Assembly: GCF_000379065.1 (NCBI RefSeq)
Contig: NZ_KB900614.1
Span: forward strand, 4,612,333 to 4,676,332
DNA length: 64,000 bases
Direction of reading: 5' to 3'
From: Salinispora mooreana
GTDB lineage: Bacteria > Actinomycetota > Actinomycetes > Mycobacteriales > Micromonosporaceae
Shown here: positions 26,578-35,353 of the stretch, piece after piece
Layout of the letters: every line of letters begins with the position of its first letter
How positions within the stretch are numbered: position 1 is the stretch's first letter
The notes under the pieces: model-generated
What the model was told of the DNA's origin: nothing
Databases searched by the model: none
Seen by the model: the letters and a program-made list of their open reading frames with translations, nothing else
Translations under genes and position numbers: made by a program

Positions 26578-27935
26578 CGGTGATCGCGGACCGGGGTGGG
26601 CGGGTCCCACCCGGTCCTCCGGTTACGGCGGGCCTGCGCCTGCTGCTGGCCCTGGGGCGTGACCGACTTGGCATGATGACGTCGGCGGCGTCCGAGTACG
26701 GCGATGTCGCCCGGTTGCCGGTCGGCCCGAAGCGGCTGTACTTCTTCAACCACCCCGACCACGCCAAGCATGTCCTGGCCGACAACAATGCCAACTATCA
26801 GAAGGGCATTGGGTTGGTACACGCCCGTCGCGCTCTCGGCGACGGCCTACTGACCAGCGACGGGGAGCTGTGGCGCAAGCAGCGGCGGGTGATCCAACCG
26901 GCGTTTCTGAACCGGCGCCTGGCCCAGTACGCCGGGGTGGTCGGGCAGGAGGCGACCCGCCTCGCCGAACGGCTCGCGACGCGGGTTGATGGGCCGCCGG
27001 TGGACGTGCTGGACGAGATGACCCGGCTGACCCTGGGAGTGTTGGGCCGGACCCTGCTTGATGCAGAGCTGACGGGCTTCCGTGGCGTCGGTGAGTCCTT
27101 CGCCGCAGTGCAGGACCAGGCAATGTTCGAGCTGGAGACGCTCAGTGCGGTGCCGACCTGGATTCCCCTGCGTCGGCAGCGGCGGTTTCGGCGCGCCCGT
27201 CGGCACCTGCAGGAGGTGGTAGATGTGTTGGCCGCTGAGCGTGGTCAGGAGGTTGAGGGACGAGATGATGTGCTGTCCCGCCTGATCCTGTCCACCCGTG
27301 CGGAGGCCGACCCGCAGCTGGGGCGCCAGCGGTTGCGCGACGAGCTGGTCACCCTCCTGTTGGCCGGGCACGAGACGACAGCGAGCACGCTGGGCTGGAG
27401 CTTGCACCTGCTGGACCAGCACCCCCGGCTGCGTGAGCGGGTCCGGCACGAGGCAACGAGTGTGCTCGGCGGCCGCGTCCCCGTTTACGAGGATCTGCAC
27501 CAGCTCCGGTACACGGCGATGGTGGTCCAGGAGACTATCCGGCTGTATCCGCCGGTATGGATCCTGACCCGGAGGGCGCGGGCCGATGACGAGGTCGGCG
27601 GCTATCGGGTGCCGGCCGGAGCCGACCTTCTTATCTGTCCGTACACCCTGCACCGGCACCCCAGATTCTGGGAGGAGCCAGAGCGGTTTGACCCGGAGCG
27701 GTTTGATCCTGCCGGTCTCACCAACCGACCGAGGTACGCCTACATACCATTCGGGGCCGGCCCGCGGTTCTGTGTCGGCACCAATCTCGGAATGCTGGAA
27801 GCCACCCTGGTTCTGGCGGTGCTTCTGCGCGACCTGCGGCTTGAGGGGCTGCCGGGGCGAGCCGTGACACCTGAGCCGATGCTGTCCCTGCGAGTGCGCG
27901 GCGGCTTGCCGATGACCGTGCGGCGAGCCGACTGA
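26574..27935 (+). CDS. Cytochrome P450
   Basis: The 453-residue P450 has the I-helix LLAGHETTAST, the ExxR helix ETIRLYPPVWIL, the PERF-type FDPERFDP, and the heme loop FGAGPRFCVG with Cys400 as ligand. The ATG overlaps the flavin reductase stop (ATGA), placing it in the PKS-thioesterase-reductase operon. The soluble form lacks an N-terminal anchor. It probably hydroxylates or epoxidises the enediyne core or a peripheral group; the substrate is unknown. A strong hairpin follows at 28067. Confidence 0.93.
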   Translation: MTVIADRGGRVPPGPPVTAGLRLLLALGRDRLGMMTSAASEYGDVARLPVGPKRLYFFNHPDHAKHVLADNNANYQKGIGLVHARRALGDGLLTSDGELWRKQRRVIQPAFLNRRLAQYAGVVGQEATRLAERLATRVDGPPVDVLDEMTRLTLGVLGRTLLDAELTGFRGVGESFAAVQDQAMFELETLSAVPTWIPLRRQRRFRRARRHLQEVVDVLAAERGQEVEGRDDVLSRLILSTRAEADPQLGRQRLRDELVTLLLAGHETTASTLGWSLHLLDQHPRLRERVRHEATSVLGGRVPVYEDLHQLRYTAMVVQETIRLYPPVWILTRRARADDEVGGYRVPAGADLLICPYTLHRHPRFWEEPERFDPERFDPAGLTNRPRYAYIPFGAGPRFCVGTNLGMLEATLVLAVLLRDLRLEGLPGRAVTPEPMLSLRVRGGLPMTVRRAD

Positions 27936-28066
27936 CGCCCTGGGCCAGCCCGGTGGGGGCGGATCGCGATGCCCTGATCCCCTCGCGGCTGGGGCGGTAC
28001 AAAGATGGGGGTGGCGGTCTCATGGTTGGTCGAGCACCGTCGGGTGTGTCACGTCACGTACCTGGA

Positions 28067-28101
28067 ATCGCCGGCGCGTCCCGTGCGTACGCGCCGGCGA
28101 T
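28067..28101. terminator. Perfect 13-bp hairpin between convergent genes
   Basis: ATCGCCGGCGCGT and ACGCGCCGGCGAT pair perfectly around a 9-base loop. It lies between the P450 gene and the convergent AraC regulator, so it is a good bidirectional terminator candidate. Confidence 0.75.
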
Positions 28102-28118
28102 CCGCAGGGGGAGCTGGT

Positions 28119-28889
28119 TCAGGCGGCGATGGCTGGGGGTGAGGAGGCGGCGTACTGCCGCTCGAAGGCGGCCTTCCGGGTGTCGAGGAGAGCGAGCAGG
28201 ACCGGTGGATCCAACTTGGACACGGGCTTGAGTTGCGCATCGATGTCGTACCGCTGGCGACCGCGGACGACGAGTGGTCCGACGGTCGCCACCAGCATGC
28301 TTCTCGGCTGGAGCCGGAGCATCTCACCAGACATGGCGTGGCACAGCAGGTACCAGGTCCCGTCCGGGACGTTGGTGAAGCGGAAGTGGCCGGGGGTGTC
28401 GAGGATCGCGCAGCGGATCGGCAGTCCTTCAGGGATCCGATGCTGGAACAGCCCCATGAAGATCAGGCCGGGGGTCGATCCGTGGCTGTCCGCCGTGACT
28501 CGACCGCTTACGGTCGCGTATCCCGTCGAAATCTGCTGGGTGGGGATTCGCCCGGTGTAGCCACCCATCCGCCGGTAGGTCGTAGGCGGTAGTCCAACGC
28601 TCTTGGTGAACCGGGTGCTGAAGGTGCCGACGCTGTTGTAGCCCACGCGGAGGCTGATGTCTGTCACGTTCAGGTTGGTCGTCATGAGGAGTCGCTTCGC
28701 CTCTTGGAGTCGGATCGCCGAAAGGAACCGACCGGGTGATATCCCCGTTACTCTCTGAAAGATTCGGGTGAAGTGAAACTTACTGAACATGGCCGCTTGT
28801 GCCATATCGTCCACTGTTAATTGATCAGAGAGGTTGTTCCGCATCTTGTCGATGGCGCGAACGACGGCTCTTTCGGCGGCATCCTGCAT
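28119..28889 (-). CDS. AraC-family transcriptional regulator, N-terminal HTH
   Basis: The 256-residue protein carries the AraC double HTH at its N-terminus (about residues 8-105): LTVDDMAQAAMFSKFHFTRI and ISLRVGYNSVGTFSTRFTKS. A C-terminal domain (about 115-256) has a beta-rich, possibly ligand-binding pattern (FRFTNVPDGTWYLLCHAMSG). HTH-first order is the reverse of classical AraC. The start follows GGGGAG. It is divergent from the MerR gene and lies inside the enediyne locus, so it is a likely pathway regulator. Confidence 0.88.
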   Translation of the reverse strand: MQDAAERAVVRAIDKMRNNLSDQLTVDDMAQAAMFSKFHFTRIFQRVTGISPGRFLSAIRLQEAKRLLMTTNLNVTDISLRVGYNSVGTFSTRFTKSVGLPPTTYRRMGGYTGRIPTQQISTGYATVSGRVTADSHGSTPGLIFMGLFQHRIPEGLPIRCAILDTPGHFRFTNVPDGTWYLLCHAMSGEMLRLQPRSMLVATVGPLVVRGRQRYDIDAQLKPVSKLDPPVLLALLDTRKAAFERQYAASSPPAIAA

Positions 28890-29313
28890 TTCTCTCTCCC
28901 CCAGAACGTGCGGACATGGTGCGGCATTGCTGAGGTTGTTGCCATTACCACAAACGGATCTTTGGCAATTATCTGCCGCTGGATAGCTGATATTAGCCTA
29001 GCTTCAGGTGCTGGTCAAGGCGAAGAGTTGCGGAAGGTCGGCTCAGCGGTATGGCGGTAACCTTATCAATTCTTGCCCTTAGTCTGGTTGTGGTGCTAAC
29101 TGCTTCTGAATGTCGGCGCTACAGTTTTGTCTATTGGAACTCGCCACTATCCAAGCGTGCTGCGGACAGTGGGCGGCGGAGGGCTGTTCCGCCTAGTTGG
29201 TGTAGGTTAGTGCAGGTCTGCCGGGTCGAAGGTGGCCAGCGAAAATCGATGAATGGCTCTTTGCTGATGCCTGTGGCAGGATTGCCCCGCAACGTTTTGC
29301 CAGGGGAGGACGC
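28890..29313. promoter_or_regulatory. 424-bp divergent region between AraC and MerR genes
   Basis: This AT-richer stretch must contain the promoters of both regulators. I found no gene in it and no convincing MerR-type dyad. It is the most likely place for autoregulatory operator sites. Confidence 0.45.
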
Positions 29314-29931
29314 TTGCGAATCTCGGAGCTATGTCGGCAAAGTGGTGTTTCAGTCCCGACGATCAAGTTCTACCTGCGCGAGGGACTTCTGCCGCCTGGG
29401 AATCCCACTGGTCGCAACCAGGCTGACTACGGTGAGCGGCATCTGCGACGTATCCGCCTCATTCGCACGCTGACCGGGGTCGGCGGTCTCGACCTTGCCT
29501 CCGTGCGTGGCATCCTCGCTGCGATTGATGATGATCAAGTTTCGTTGGGTGAGGCCTATCAGGTCCTGGACCGGGCGCTCGCCCTTGACGGCGCCAATTC
29601 GCTCGGGCCGTTGGCCGTGGCCTACGCCCGAGAGGAGGTCGAGGCGCTGGTGGCGTCGATGGGCTGGAGTCACCAGGTCAGCGCAGATGGGCGGGAGGTG
29701 CTGACTGAGGTGCTGGCGAACCTGCGTCTTCTCGGCTGCGACGCAGGTGTCTCCTTCTTTGCCCCCTTTGCTCGGGCGGCGGAGGAGGTGGCGCGGGCGG
29801 AGCTGGATCTGGCCTGCGAGGCCGATGAGAACGACCGGAAGGGTCCGGCAATAGTCCGCGGAGTGCTGTTCGGGGTGGCCCTGGCCGCCCTGCGCCGGAT
29901 GGCGCGTGAACACCACTTGGCACTGCGATGA
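29314..29931 (+). CDS. MerR-family transcriptional regulator
   Basis: The 205-residue protein starts with the MerR winged HTH RISELCRQSGVSVPTIKFYL and the wing LPPGNPTGRNQADYGERHLR. Linker and coiled-coil residues follow, then a helical C-terminal domain of about 120 residues without an obvious Cys metal site. The TTG start at 29314 is supported by GGGGAGG (29303-29309) and by the immediate start of the HTH. Effector unknown. Its placement between the P450 and unbV suggests pathway control. Confidence 0.88.
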   Translation: MRISELCRQSGVSVPTIKFYLREGLLPPGNPTGRNQADYGERHLRRIRLIRTLTGVGGLDLASVRGILAAIDDDQVSLGEAYQVLDRALALDGANSLGPLAVAYAREEVEALVASMGWSHQVSADGREVLTEVLANLRLLGCDAGVSFFAPFARAAEEVARAELDLACEADENDRKGPAIVRGVLFGVALAALRRMAREHHLALR

Positions 29932-30277
29932 ACCAAGCTATACAAAGAGGCGCAGCGTCGTCCTGTGCTGATGTCTATCAGTGCGCGCGGGTCACGGTTC
30001 GGCCATTGAGCAACTTTTGAGAAGAACTCCGGCGGTGCTCCCGGCACGATAAGTGTGCTGAGATTCAGTTCTGGCCTATCTGAATGGCCGACAACGTGAA
30101 GGGATTGCTGGGCCATTTGTGATCCGGCTGAGAACTACCGCATCTCGGCAAGAACGTAGTGTCGCGACAACAGGTCGCTAATCTGTCCCTTGGCTGCTGG
30201 TGACCACCGGTCCGCCCGACCTGTCGGCTGAATTTCCGTACCTGGAATCGGTAGTGGCCCCTACCTGGAGGGAACCA
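29932..30277. promoter_or_regulatory. 346-bp upstream region of unbV
   Basis: No gene was recognised here. A GTG at 30200 is in frame with unbV but has no RBS. The region should carry the unbV-unbU promoter. Confidence 0.4.
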
Positions 30278-32251
30278 TTGTCACCCCAACCTGTCGGTGT
30301 GATCCGCCGAACGCTTCCCGCACTCCTCGTGCTCGTCCTGGCGGCCGCGCTCTTCGCGGTGGCCCGCCTGCCCAGCGCGTCGGCCTCCGAACGGCAGGCG
30401 CTCGCCTCCCGGTACGGCTTCACGGAACTGCCTATCGCGCTGCCGTCGGGGCTGCCCCAGCGCACTGTCCGGCCAGTCAACCCGTCCTACGAGCATATCC
30501 GGGCGTGGGTGTCATCGGTCGGCGCGGCGGTCGCAATCAACGATCTTGATGGTGACCGGCTCGCCAATGATCTGTGCGTGGTGGACACCCGGAGTGACAC
30601 CGTGGTCGTCACGCCGTCGCCGGACGGGCCGGCCCGGTACGCGCCGTTCGTGCTTGATCCGAGGCCACTGCCCACGCACTCGGCGATGGCGCCGATGGGC
30701 TGCGTCCCCGGCGACTTCAACGGCGACGGATTGATCGACGTGTTGGTCTACTACTGGGGGCGGACGCCGGTGCTGTTCATGCACAGATCCGGTGCGAGTT
30801 CGACACTCGGCGCGGCGACGTTCCGTCCCACTGAGTTGATCGCCGAACAGAACTCCAACAACGGCGTCTACCAGGGCAAGCTGTGGAACACCAACGCCGT
30901 CGCGGTCGCCGACTTCGACGGCGACGGACATCCAGATATCGGGGTGTTCAACTACTTTCCGGACAGCCAGGTGCTCGACCCCGCCGGTCAGCCGAATGTC
31001 GAGATGAACCACTCGCTGTCGCACGCCGAGAACGCCGGCGGCGCGCACCTCCTGCGCTGGGTCTCAGCCACCACCGGTGACCAGCCAACGGTGGCCTACG
31101 TCGAGGAGCCGGCGATCAAGCCGCAGTACGCCACGGGCTGGACGCTCGGCGCGGGCTCGGCTGACATCGACGGTGACCTCCTGCCCGAGCTCTACCTGGC
31201 CAACGACTTCGGCAAGGATCGCTTCTTCCACAACGTCTCCACCCCCGGCAAGATCCGTTTTGAGCTGGTCGAGGGACGGCGGGGTGCCTTCACCCCTAAG
31301 TCGCTGGTCATCGGGCATGACTCATTCAAGGGAATGTCGATCGAGTTCGGTGACCTGAGCGGTAGCGGCCGCTTCGACATGTTTGTCAGCAACATCACCA
31401 CCTCCTGGGGCCTGGAGGAGAGCACCTTCGTCTGGATGAACAACGCGGTCGACGCTGCTGACGCCCAGCAACGACTGAGTCAGGGGATCGCGGTCTTCGA
31501 CAACAAGGCGGCCTCGCTCAACCTGGCCTGGGTCGGATGGGGGTGGGATGCCAAGATAGCGGACTTCAACAACAGCGGCGAGATGTCCGTTGTGCAGACC
31601 GCCGGCTTCGTCAAGGGCGAGACCAACCGCTGGAACCTGCTCCAGGAACTGGCGATGAGTAACGACCTCATGCTGCGGAACCCGGCCATGTGGCCGAACG
31701 CTGAGCCGGGGGATGACATCGCCGGTGCCCAGCCCTTCGCCTTCTGGGTGCGGGAGGGGAACGGCCGTTATGCCGACATCGCCGCCGAACTCGGCATGAC
31801 CGACACGACGCCCAGCCGTGGCGTGGCGGTCGCCGACACCAACGGTGACGGCGGTCAGGACTTTGCCGTGGCCCGACAGTGGGATGCTCCCTCCTACTAC
31901 CGCAACGACCGCCCCGGCCAGGACAACTTCCTCGGTCTCCGGCTCTACCGTCCGGCCGCCCCGGGCGCTCCGGCCGGCGTGCCCGGTACCCCCGCCTATG
32001 GCGCCAAGGTCATCGTCCGCACCACCGACGGTCGTACCCGGGTGGCACAGCTCGACGGTGGCAGCGGCCACTCGGGCAAGCGCAGCTTTGACGTCTTTTT
32101 CGGACTCGGTGAAGCCGGTAGCCAAGCAGTCTCCGCCGAGATCCATTGGCGCGACCGCACCGGCAATCCGCACACGCAGACCCTCGATCTCACGGCCGGC
32201 TGGCACGACCTGCTGCTCACCGATGACGTTCAGGAGATGAAGGCACAATGA
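30278..32251 (+). CDS. unbV: Enediyne-associated UnbV, FG-GAP/ASPIC repeat protein
   Basis: The roughly 657-residue protein has an N-terminal hydrophobic segment (LPALLVLVLAAALFAVARL) that acts as signal anchor or signal peptide, so most of it is probably extracytoplasmic. At least seven FG-GAP/VCBS-type Ca-binding loops follow, e.g. NDLDGDRLAND, DFNGDGLIDV, DFDGDGHPDI, DIDGDLLPEL and DTNGDGGQDF. The ASPIC/UnbV domain is at the C-terminus (KVIVRTTDGRTRVAQLDGG, about 575-645). TTG 30278 is chosen for the GGAGG 6-7 bases upstream; GTG 30200 is an alternative that would place 26 unrelated residues in front. UnbV is part of the conserved enediyne cassette; its reaction is unknown. Confidence 0.92.
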   Translation: MSPQPVGVIRRTLPALLVLVLAAALFAVARLPSASASERQALASRYGFTELPIALPSGLPQRTVRPVNPSYEHIRAWVSSVGAAVAINDLDGDRLANDLCVVDTRSDTVVVTPSPDGPARYAPFVLDPRPLPTHSAMAPMGCVPGDFNGDGLIDVLVYYWGRTPVLFMHRSGASSTLGAATFRPTELIAEQNSNNGVYQGKLWNTNAVAVADFDGDGHPDIGVFNYFPDSQVLDPAGQPNVEMNHSLSHAENAGGAHLLRWVSATTGDQPTVAYVEEPAIKPQYATGWTLGAGSADIDGDLLPELYLANDFGKDRFFHNVSTPGKIRFELVEGRRGAFTPKSLVIGHDSFKGMSIEFGDLSGSGRFDMFVSNITTSWGLEESTFVWMNNAVDAADAQQRLSQGIAVFDNKAASLNLAWVGWGWDAKIADFNNSGEMSVVQTAGFVKGETNRWNLLQELAMSNDLMLRNPAMWPNAEPGDDIAGAQPFAFWVREGNGRYADIAAELGMTDTTPSRGVAVADTNGDGGQDFAVARQWDAPSYYRNDRPGQDNFLGLRLYRPAAPGAPAGVPGTPAYGAKVIVRTTDGRTRVAQLDGGSGHSGKRSFDVFFGLGEAGSQAVSAEIHWRDRTGNPHTQTLDLTAGWHDLLLTDDVQEMKAQ

Positions 32252-33327
32252 CCGACATCCGAGACAGCGTCCGGGCTGATGCGGGGGCAGCCGGCGCCGC
32301 GCCGCCAGCCGACGCCGCTCCGCCCCGTACCGCCACCGTCGCCAGTTTCGACCGCCACGCCCCGGCTACCCGGGACGCCCCGCCGCGGATGGGCAGCCGC
32401 GACCCCCGCTACCTGGCACTGCGAAACTTTGCGATCTCCATCAGCGTCTTCAACATTCTCGGCTACACGGTGCTCGGCTTCGAGCAGCCGTGGACCTGGC
32501 CGCTCTTCGCCGTGGCCGTCGGCTACGGCATTGAGATCATCGTCGAAATGACCACCGCCTGGGCACACCGTCGGCGGCCGGCTTTCCTGGGCAACGGTGC
32601 CTGGGGTGTCTACACCTTCCTGCTGCCGGCGCACATCACCGCGCTCGCGGCGAACATGCTGCTCTATGCCAACGACCAGTTCTGGCCAATTGCGTTCGCG
32701 GTCGTGGTCGCGATCGGGCAGAAGGCGCTCTTCCAGGCGCCCATCCGCGGCCGGATGCGGCACTTCATGAACCCATCCAACCTCGGCATCACGGTGACCC
32801 TACTCGTCTTCTCCTGGGTGAACATCGCGCCGCCGTACCACTTCACCGAGAACGTGCCGGACGTGATGCAGATCCTCGTGCCACTGATCATTATCACCTC
32901 CGGGACCGTCCTCAACGGCGTTCTCACCAAGAAGATCCCACTCATCGTGGGTTGGGTCGGTGGCTTCGTGATCCAGGCCGTGGTGCGGCATCTCATCTGG
33001 GACGTGCAGCTCTGGGCGGCGCTCGTGCCCATCTCCGGGGTCGCGTTCGTCCTGTTCACCAACTATATGATCACCGACCCGGGCACCACCCCCATGAAGG
33101 GGCGTGCCCAGTTCATCTTTGGTGCCTCGGTGGCCGCGGTCTACGGCGTGCTGATGGTCTTCAACGTCGTCTACACCCTGTTCTTCGCGGTGACCCTCGT
33201 CTGCCTGGGTCGCGGACTGATCTGGTGGGGGATCTGGCTGCGGGATCGGTTGCGGGAACGGGCCACCGCCGAGGAGCCGGCCGCCGCGACCGCTTCGCTG
33301 GTGGGGGCGAGTGCCCGCCCGGCGTGA
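32248..33327 (+). CDS. unbU: Enediyne-associated integral membrane protein UnbU
   Basis: The 359-residue protein has a polar, Ala/Pro-rich N-terminus of about 50 residues. About eight to ten hydrophobic segments follow, resembling the RnfD/NqrB family (RGRMRHFMNPSNLGITVTLL, and TNYMITDPGTTPMKGRAQFI). RnfD/NqrB proteins bind flavin and move electrons across membranes, which suggests a redox role. ATGA overlap with unbV shows translational coupling. It is the third conserved accessory gene of enediyne cassettes. Confidence 0.93.
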   Translation: MTDIRDSVRADAGAAGAAPPADAAPPRTATVASFDRHAPATRDAPPRMGSRDPRYLALRNFAISISVFNILGYTVLGFEQPWTWPLFAVAVGYGIEIIVEMTTAWAHRRRPAFLGNGAWGVYTFLLPAHITALAANMLLYANDQFWPIAFAVVVAIGQKALFQAPIRGRMRHFMNPSNLGITVTLLVFSWVNIAPPYHFTENVPDVMQILVPLIIITSGTVLNGVLTKKIPLIVGWVGGFVIQAVVRHLIWDVQLWAALVPISGVAFVLFTNYMITDPGTTPMKGRAQFIFGASVAAVYGVLMVFNVVYTLFFAVTLVCLGRGLIWWGIWLRDRLRERATAEEPAAATASLVGASARPA

Positions 33328-33376
33328 CCTCACCGGGTGCGACGGCGCCCCCACGTTCCGATCTCGGGACGTAGGT

Positions 33377-33416
33377 CGACGGCCGGTCCGCCGCCTCTGG
33401 GGCGGACCGGCCGTCG
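33377..33416. terminator. Perfect 16-bp hairpin after unbU
   Basis: CGACGGCCGGTCCGCC (33377-33392) is exactly complementary to 33401-33416 around an 8-base loop. It lies 50 bp after unbU and probably ends the unbV-unbU transcript. It is a natural right boundary for the enediyne core. Confidence 0.8.
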
Positions 33417-33536
33417 AATCCGGGCGTCCGGGTAGGTGACCTACTCCAGACGAGGGCAGGCCGAACGGCCCTAGGTGCTTCGGGTTTACCGGGGCAAGGT
33501 AGATGTATTCCCCACATCATGGTCGGGAGGTCGGTC

Positions 33537-33983
33537 ATGTGTAACTACTGTGGCTGTCGGGAGTTCCCGCTGATCGGGCAACTGACCGCCGAACACGAGG
33601 CGATCGCGAACGCTGCCGGACGCCTGCGTACAGCGATCAACTCTGGCGCGGACAACCGCATTGCTCTCCTCGACGACCTGCTCGCGCTGCTGATGCCGCA
33701 CACCGAAGCCGAGGAACGCGGCCTCTTTCTCGAGCTGCGCGCCGAGGGCACCCTCACCGAAGCGGTGGAGCAGCTGTGCGACGAGCACGACGACATCCAC
33801 GGCGTCCTCAGTACCGTCGACCGTGCGGCACCGGACTGGTCGGCGGTGCCGGCCGCCCTGGACCGGCTGCACCGGCACATCGACAACGAGGAACACGGAC
33901 TGTTCCCCGCCGCGGTCATCGCGCTGCCGATATCCGCCTGGGACCGGCTGACCCCGCAGCAGTCAGCGGCCCAGCAGGCGTGA
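33537..33983 (+). CDS. Hemerythrin-domain protein with N-terminal Cys cluster
   Basis: The 148-residue four-helix protein carries hemerythrin-type ligands: His20 (LTAEHEAI), His55 and Glu59 (MPHTEAEE), His84/His88 (CDEHDDIH), and His114 with Glu118/Glu119 (RHIDNEEHGLFPAA). It begins MCNYCGCREF, a CxxCxC cluster that may bind metal or be redox active. ATG 33537 is chosen for GGGAGG 6 bases upstream; ATG 33519 is in frame. It lies 28 bp before the radical SAM gene, so the two likely form an operon. Roles in O2, NO or iron sensing or handling are possible. Confidence 0.85.
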   Translation: MCNYCGCREFPLIGQLTAEHEAIANAAGRLRTAINSGADNRIALLDDLLALLMPHTEAEERGLFLELRAEGTLTEAVEQLCDEHDDIHGVLSTVDRAAPDWSAVPAALDRLHRHIDNEEHGLFPAAVIALPISAWDRLTPQQSAAQQA

Positions 33984-34011
33984 TGCCACCGCCGACCGTG
34001 GGCAGCGCCCC

Positions 34012-35232
34012 ATGACGACGAGCCGGCAGAAGGCATCGCATCGGAGCCCGGGCGCACCGGTGCGGACACCGAAACAGAACGTGGGGGAACGTCCCTTCAT
34101 CGTGATCTGGGAGGCCACCCAGGCGTGCCCGCTCGCCTGCCTGCACTGCCGGGCCTCCGCCCGTCCCGACCGGGACCGCGCCGAGCTGAACACCGCGCAG
34201 GCGACCGCGCTGATGACGCAGGTGGCCGAGTTCGGGCGGCCCGCGCCGCTGTTCGTGATCACGGGCGGGGACCCGTTCCAACGCCCCGACCTGGAGTTGT
34301 TGGTCCGCCGCGGCACCGAGCTCGGCCTACCCGTGTCGGTTTCGCCATCAGGTACACCCACCCTCACCCGTCCGGCGCTGGCAGCGTTGCACGCTGCCGG
34401 GGCACGGGCGGTGTCGCTGAGCCTCGACGCTGCCACTGCCGCCGGACACGACGGTTTCCGGGGTGTCCCCGGCGTGTGGGACCTGACCATGCAGGCCTGG
34501 CGCGACGCCGCCGACCTTGGCCTCAAGGTGCAGATCAACAGCACTGTGACCAGGAATAACGTCCATGATCTGCCGGAGCTCGCCGCCCAGGTACGCGACT
34601 ACGGCGCCCTGCTCTGGAGCGTCTTCTTCCTTGTCCCGACCGGGCGGGGTCAGGCGCTTCGGAGCCTGGACGCCGTCCAGACCGAGGACGTGCTCAACGT
34701 TCTGTACGACCTCGGTGAGACCATCCCGGTCAAGACCACCGAGGCCCACCACTTCCGCCGGGTCTGCCTGCAACGCGAGGCGCTGGCCCGGCGGGGCGAC
34801 GACCACGTTCGCCTCCTCGGCCTCGGGCGGCTGTACCGGCAACTGCGCGACGACCTCGACTCGCGCGGGTTGACCGGTACCGCCAGCCGGGTCCGGCGTG
34901 CGCCGCTACGGGTGAGTGCCGGTAACGGGTTCGTCTTCGTCTCCCACCGCGGCGACGTGCACCCCAGCGGTTTCCTGCCGGTGATAGCGGACAACGTACG
35001 GCAGCGATCGCTCCGCGACATCTACCGTGACTCGGCGTTGTTCACCGCGCTGCGTGACCCGGATCGGCTCGGCGGTCGCTGCGGCACCTGCGAGTTTCGC
35101 ACCGCCTGCGGCGGATCACGGGCCCGGGCGTACGCGGTGACCGGCGATATCTGGGCCGAGGACCCGTCCTGCGGCTATCGGCCTGACTCCTTTCCACACC
35201 AGACGGAGCTGTCTCTGGCTGGGCCACGGTGA
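34012..35232 (+). CDS. Radical SAM protein (TIGR04053-like)
   Basis: The 406-residue protein has the 4Fe-4S radical SAM motif Cys39-x3-Cys43-x2-Cys46 (QACPLACLHCRA) and the GGDPF SAM-binding motif. A C-terminal Cys-rich region (RCGTCEFRTACGG, then DPSCGY) resembles a SPASM/twitch auxiliary cluster. The opening IVIWEATQACPLACLHCRAS matches the TIGR04053 group, related to the NirJ/AhbD heme-modifying enzymes. It is paired with hemerythrin. Substrate unknown; a heme-like or peptide substrate is conjecture. Confidence 0.85.
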   Translation: MTTSRQKASHRSPGAPVRTPKQNVGERPFIVIWEATQACPLACLHCRASARPDRDRAELNTAQATALMTQVAEFGRPAPLFVITGGDPFQRPDLELLVRRGTELGLPVSVSPSGTPTLTRPALAALHAAGARAVSLSLDAATAAGHDGFRGVPGVWDLTMQAWRDAADLGLKVQINSTVTRNNVHDLPELAAQVRDYGALLWSVFFLVPTGRGQALRSLDAVQTEDVLNVLYDLGETIPVKTTEAHHFRRVCLQREALARRGDDHVRLLGLGRLYRQLRDDLDSRGLTGTASRVRRAPLRVSAGNGFVFVSHRGDVHPSGFLPVIADNVRQRSLRDIYRDSALFTALRDPDRLGGRCGTCEFRTACGGSRARAYAVTGDIWAEDPSCGYRPDSFPHQTELSLAGPR

Positions 35233-35353
35233 CCGGCTCTCGGGCGGATGACGCAGCAATACATCACGAATCGGGGTCACTGTCACTGTGTTGCCGCCGG
35301 GGGCCGGCTAATCCGGTTGGTTGGTAGCGCCACAGTCCGCTTAGGATCCCCGC

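Noticed and set aside
1..33327. Chromoprotein apoprotein gene typical of some 9-membered enediynes
   Set aside because: No small secreted apoprotein-like gene was found in the locus; it may be absent or outside the window.
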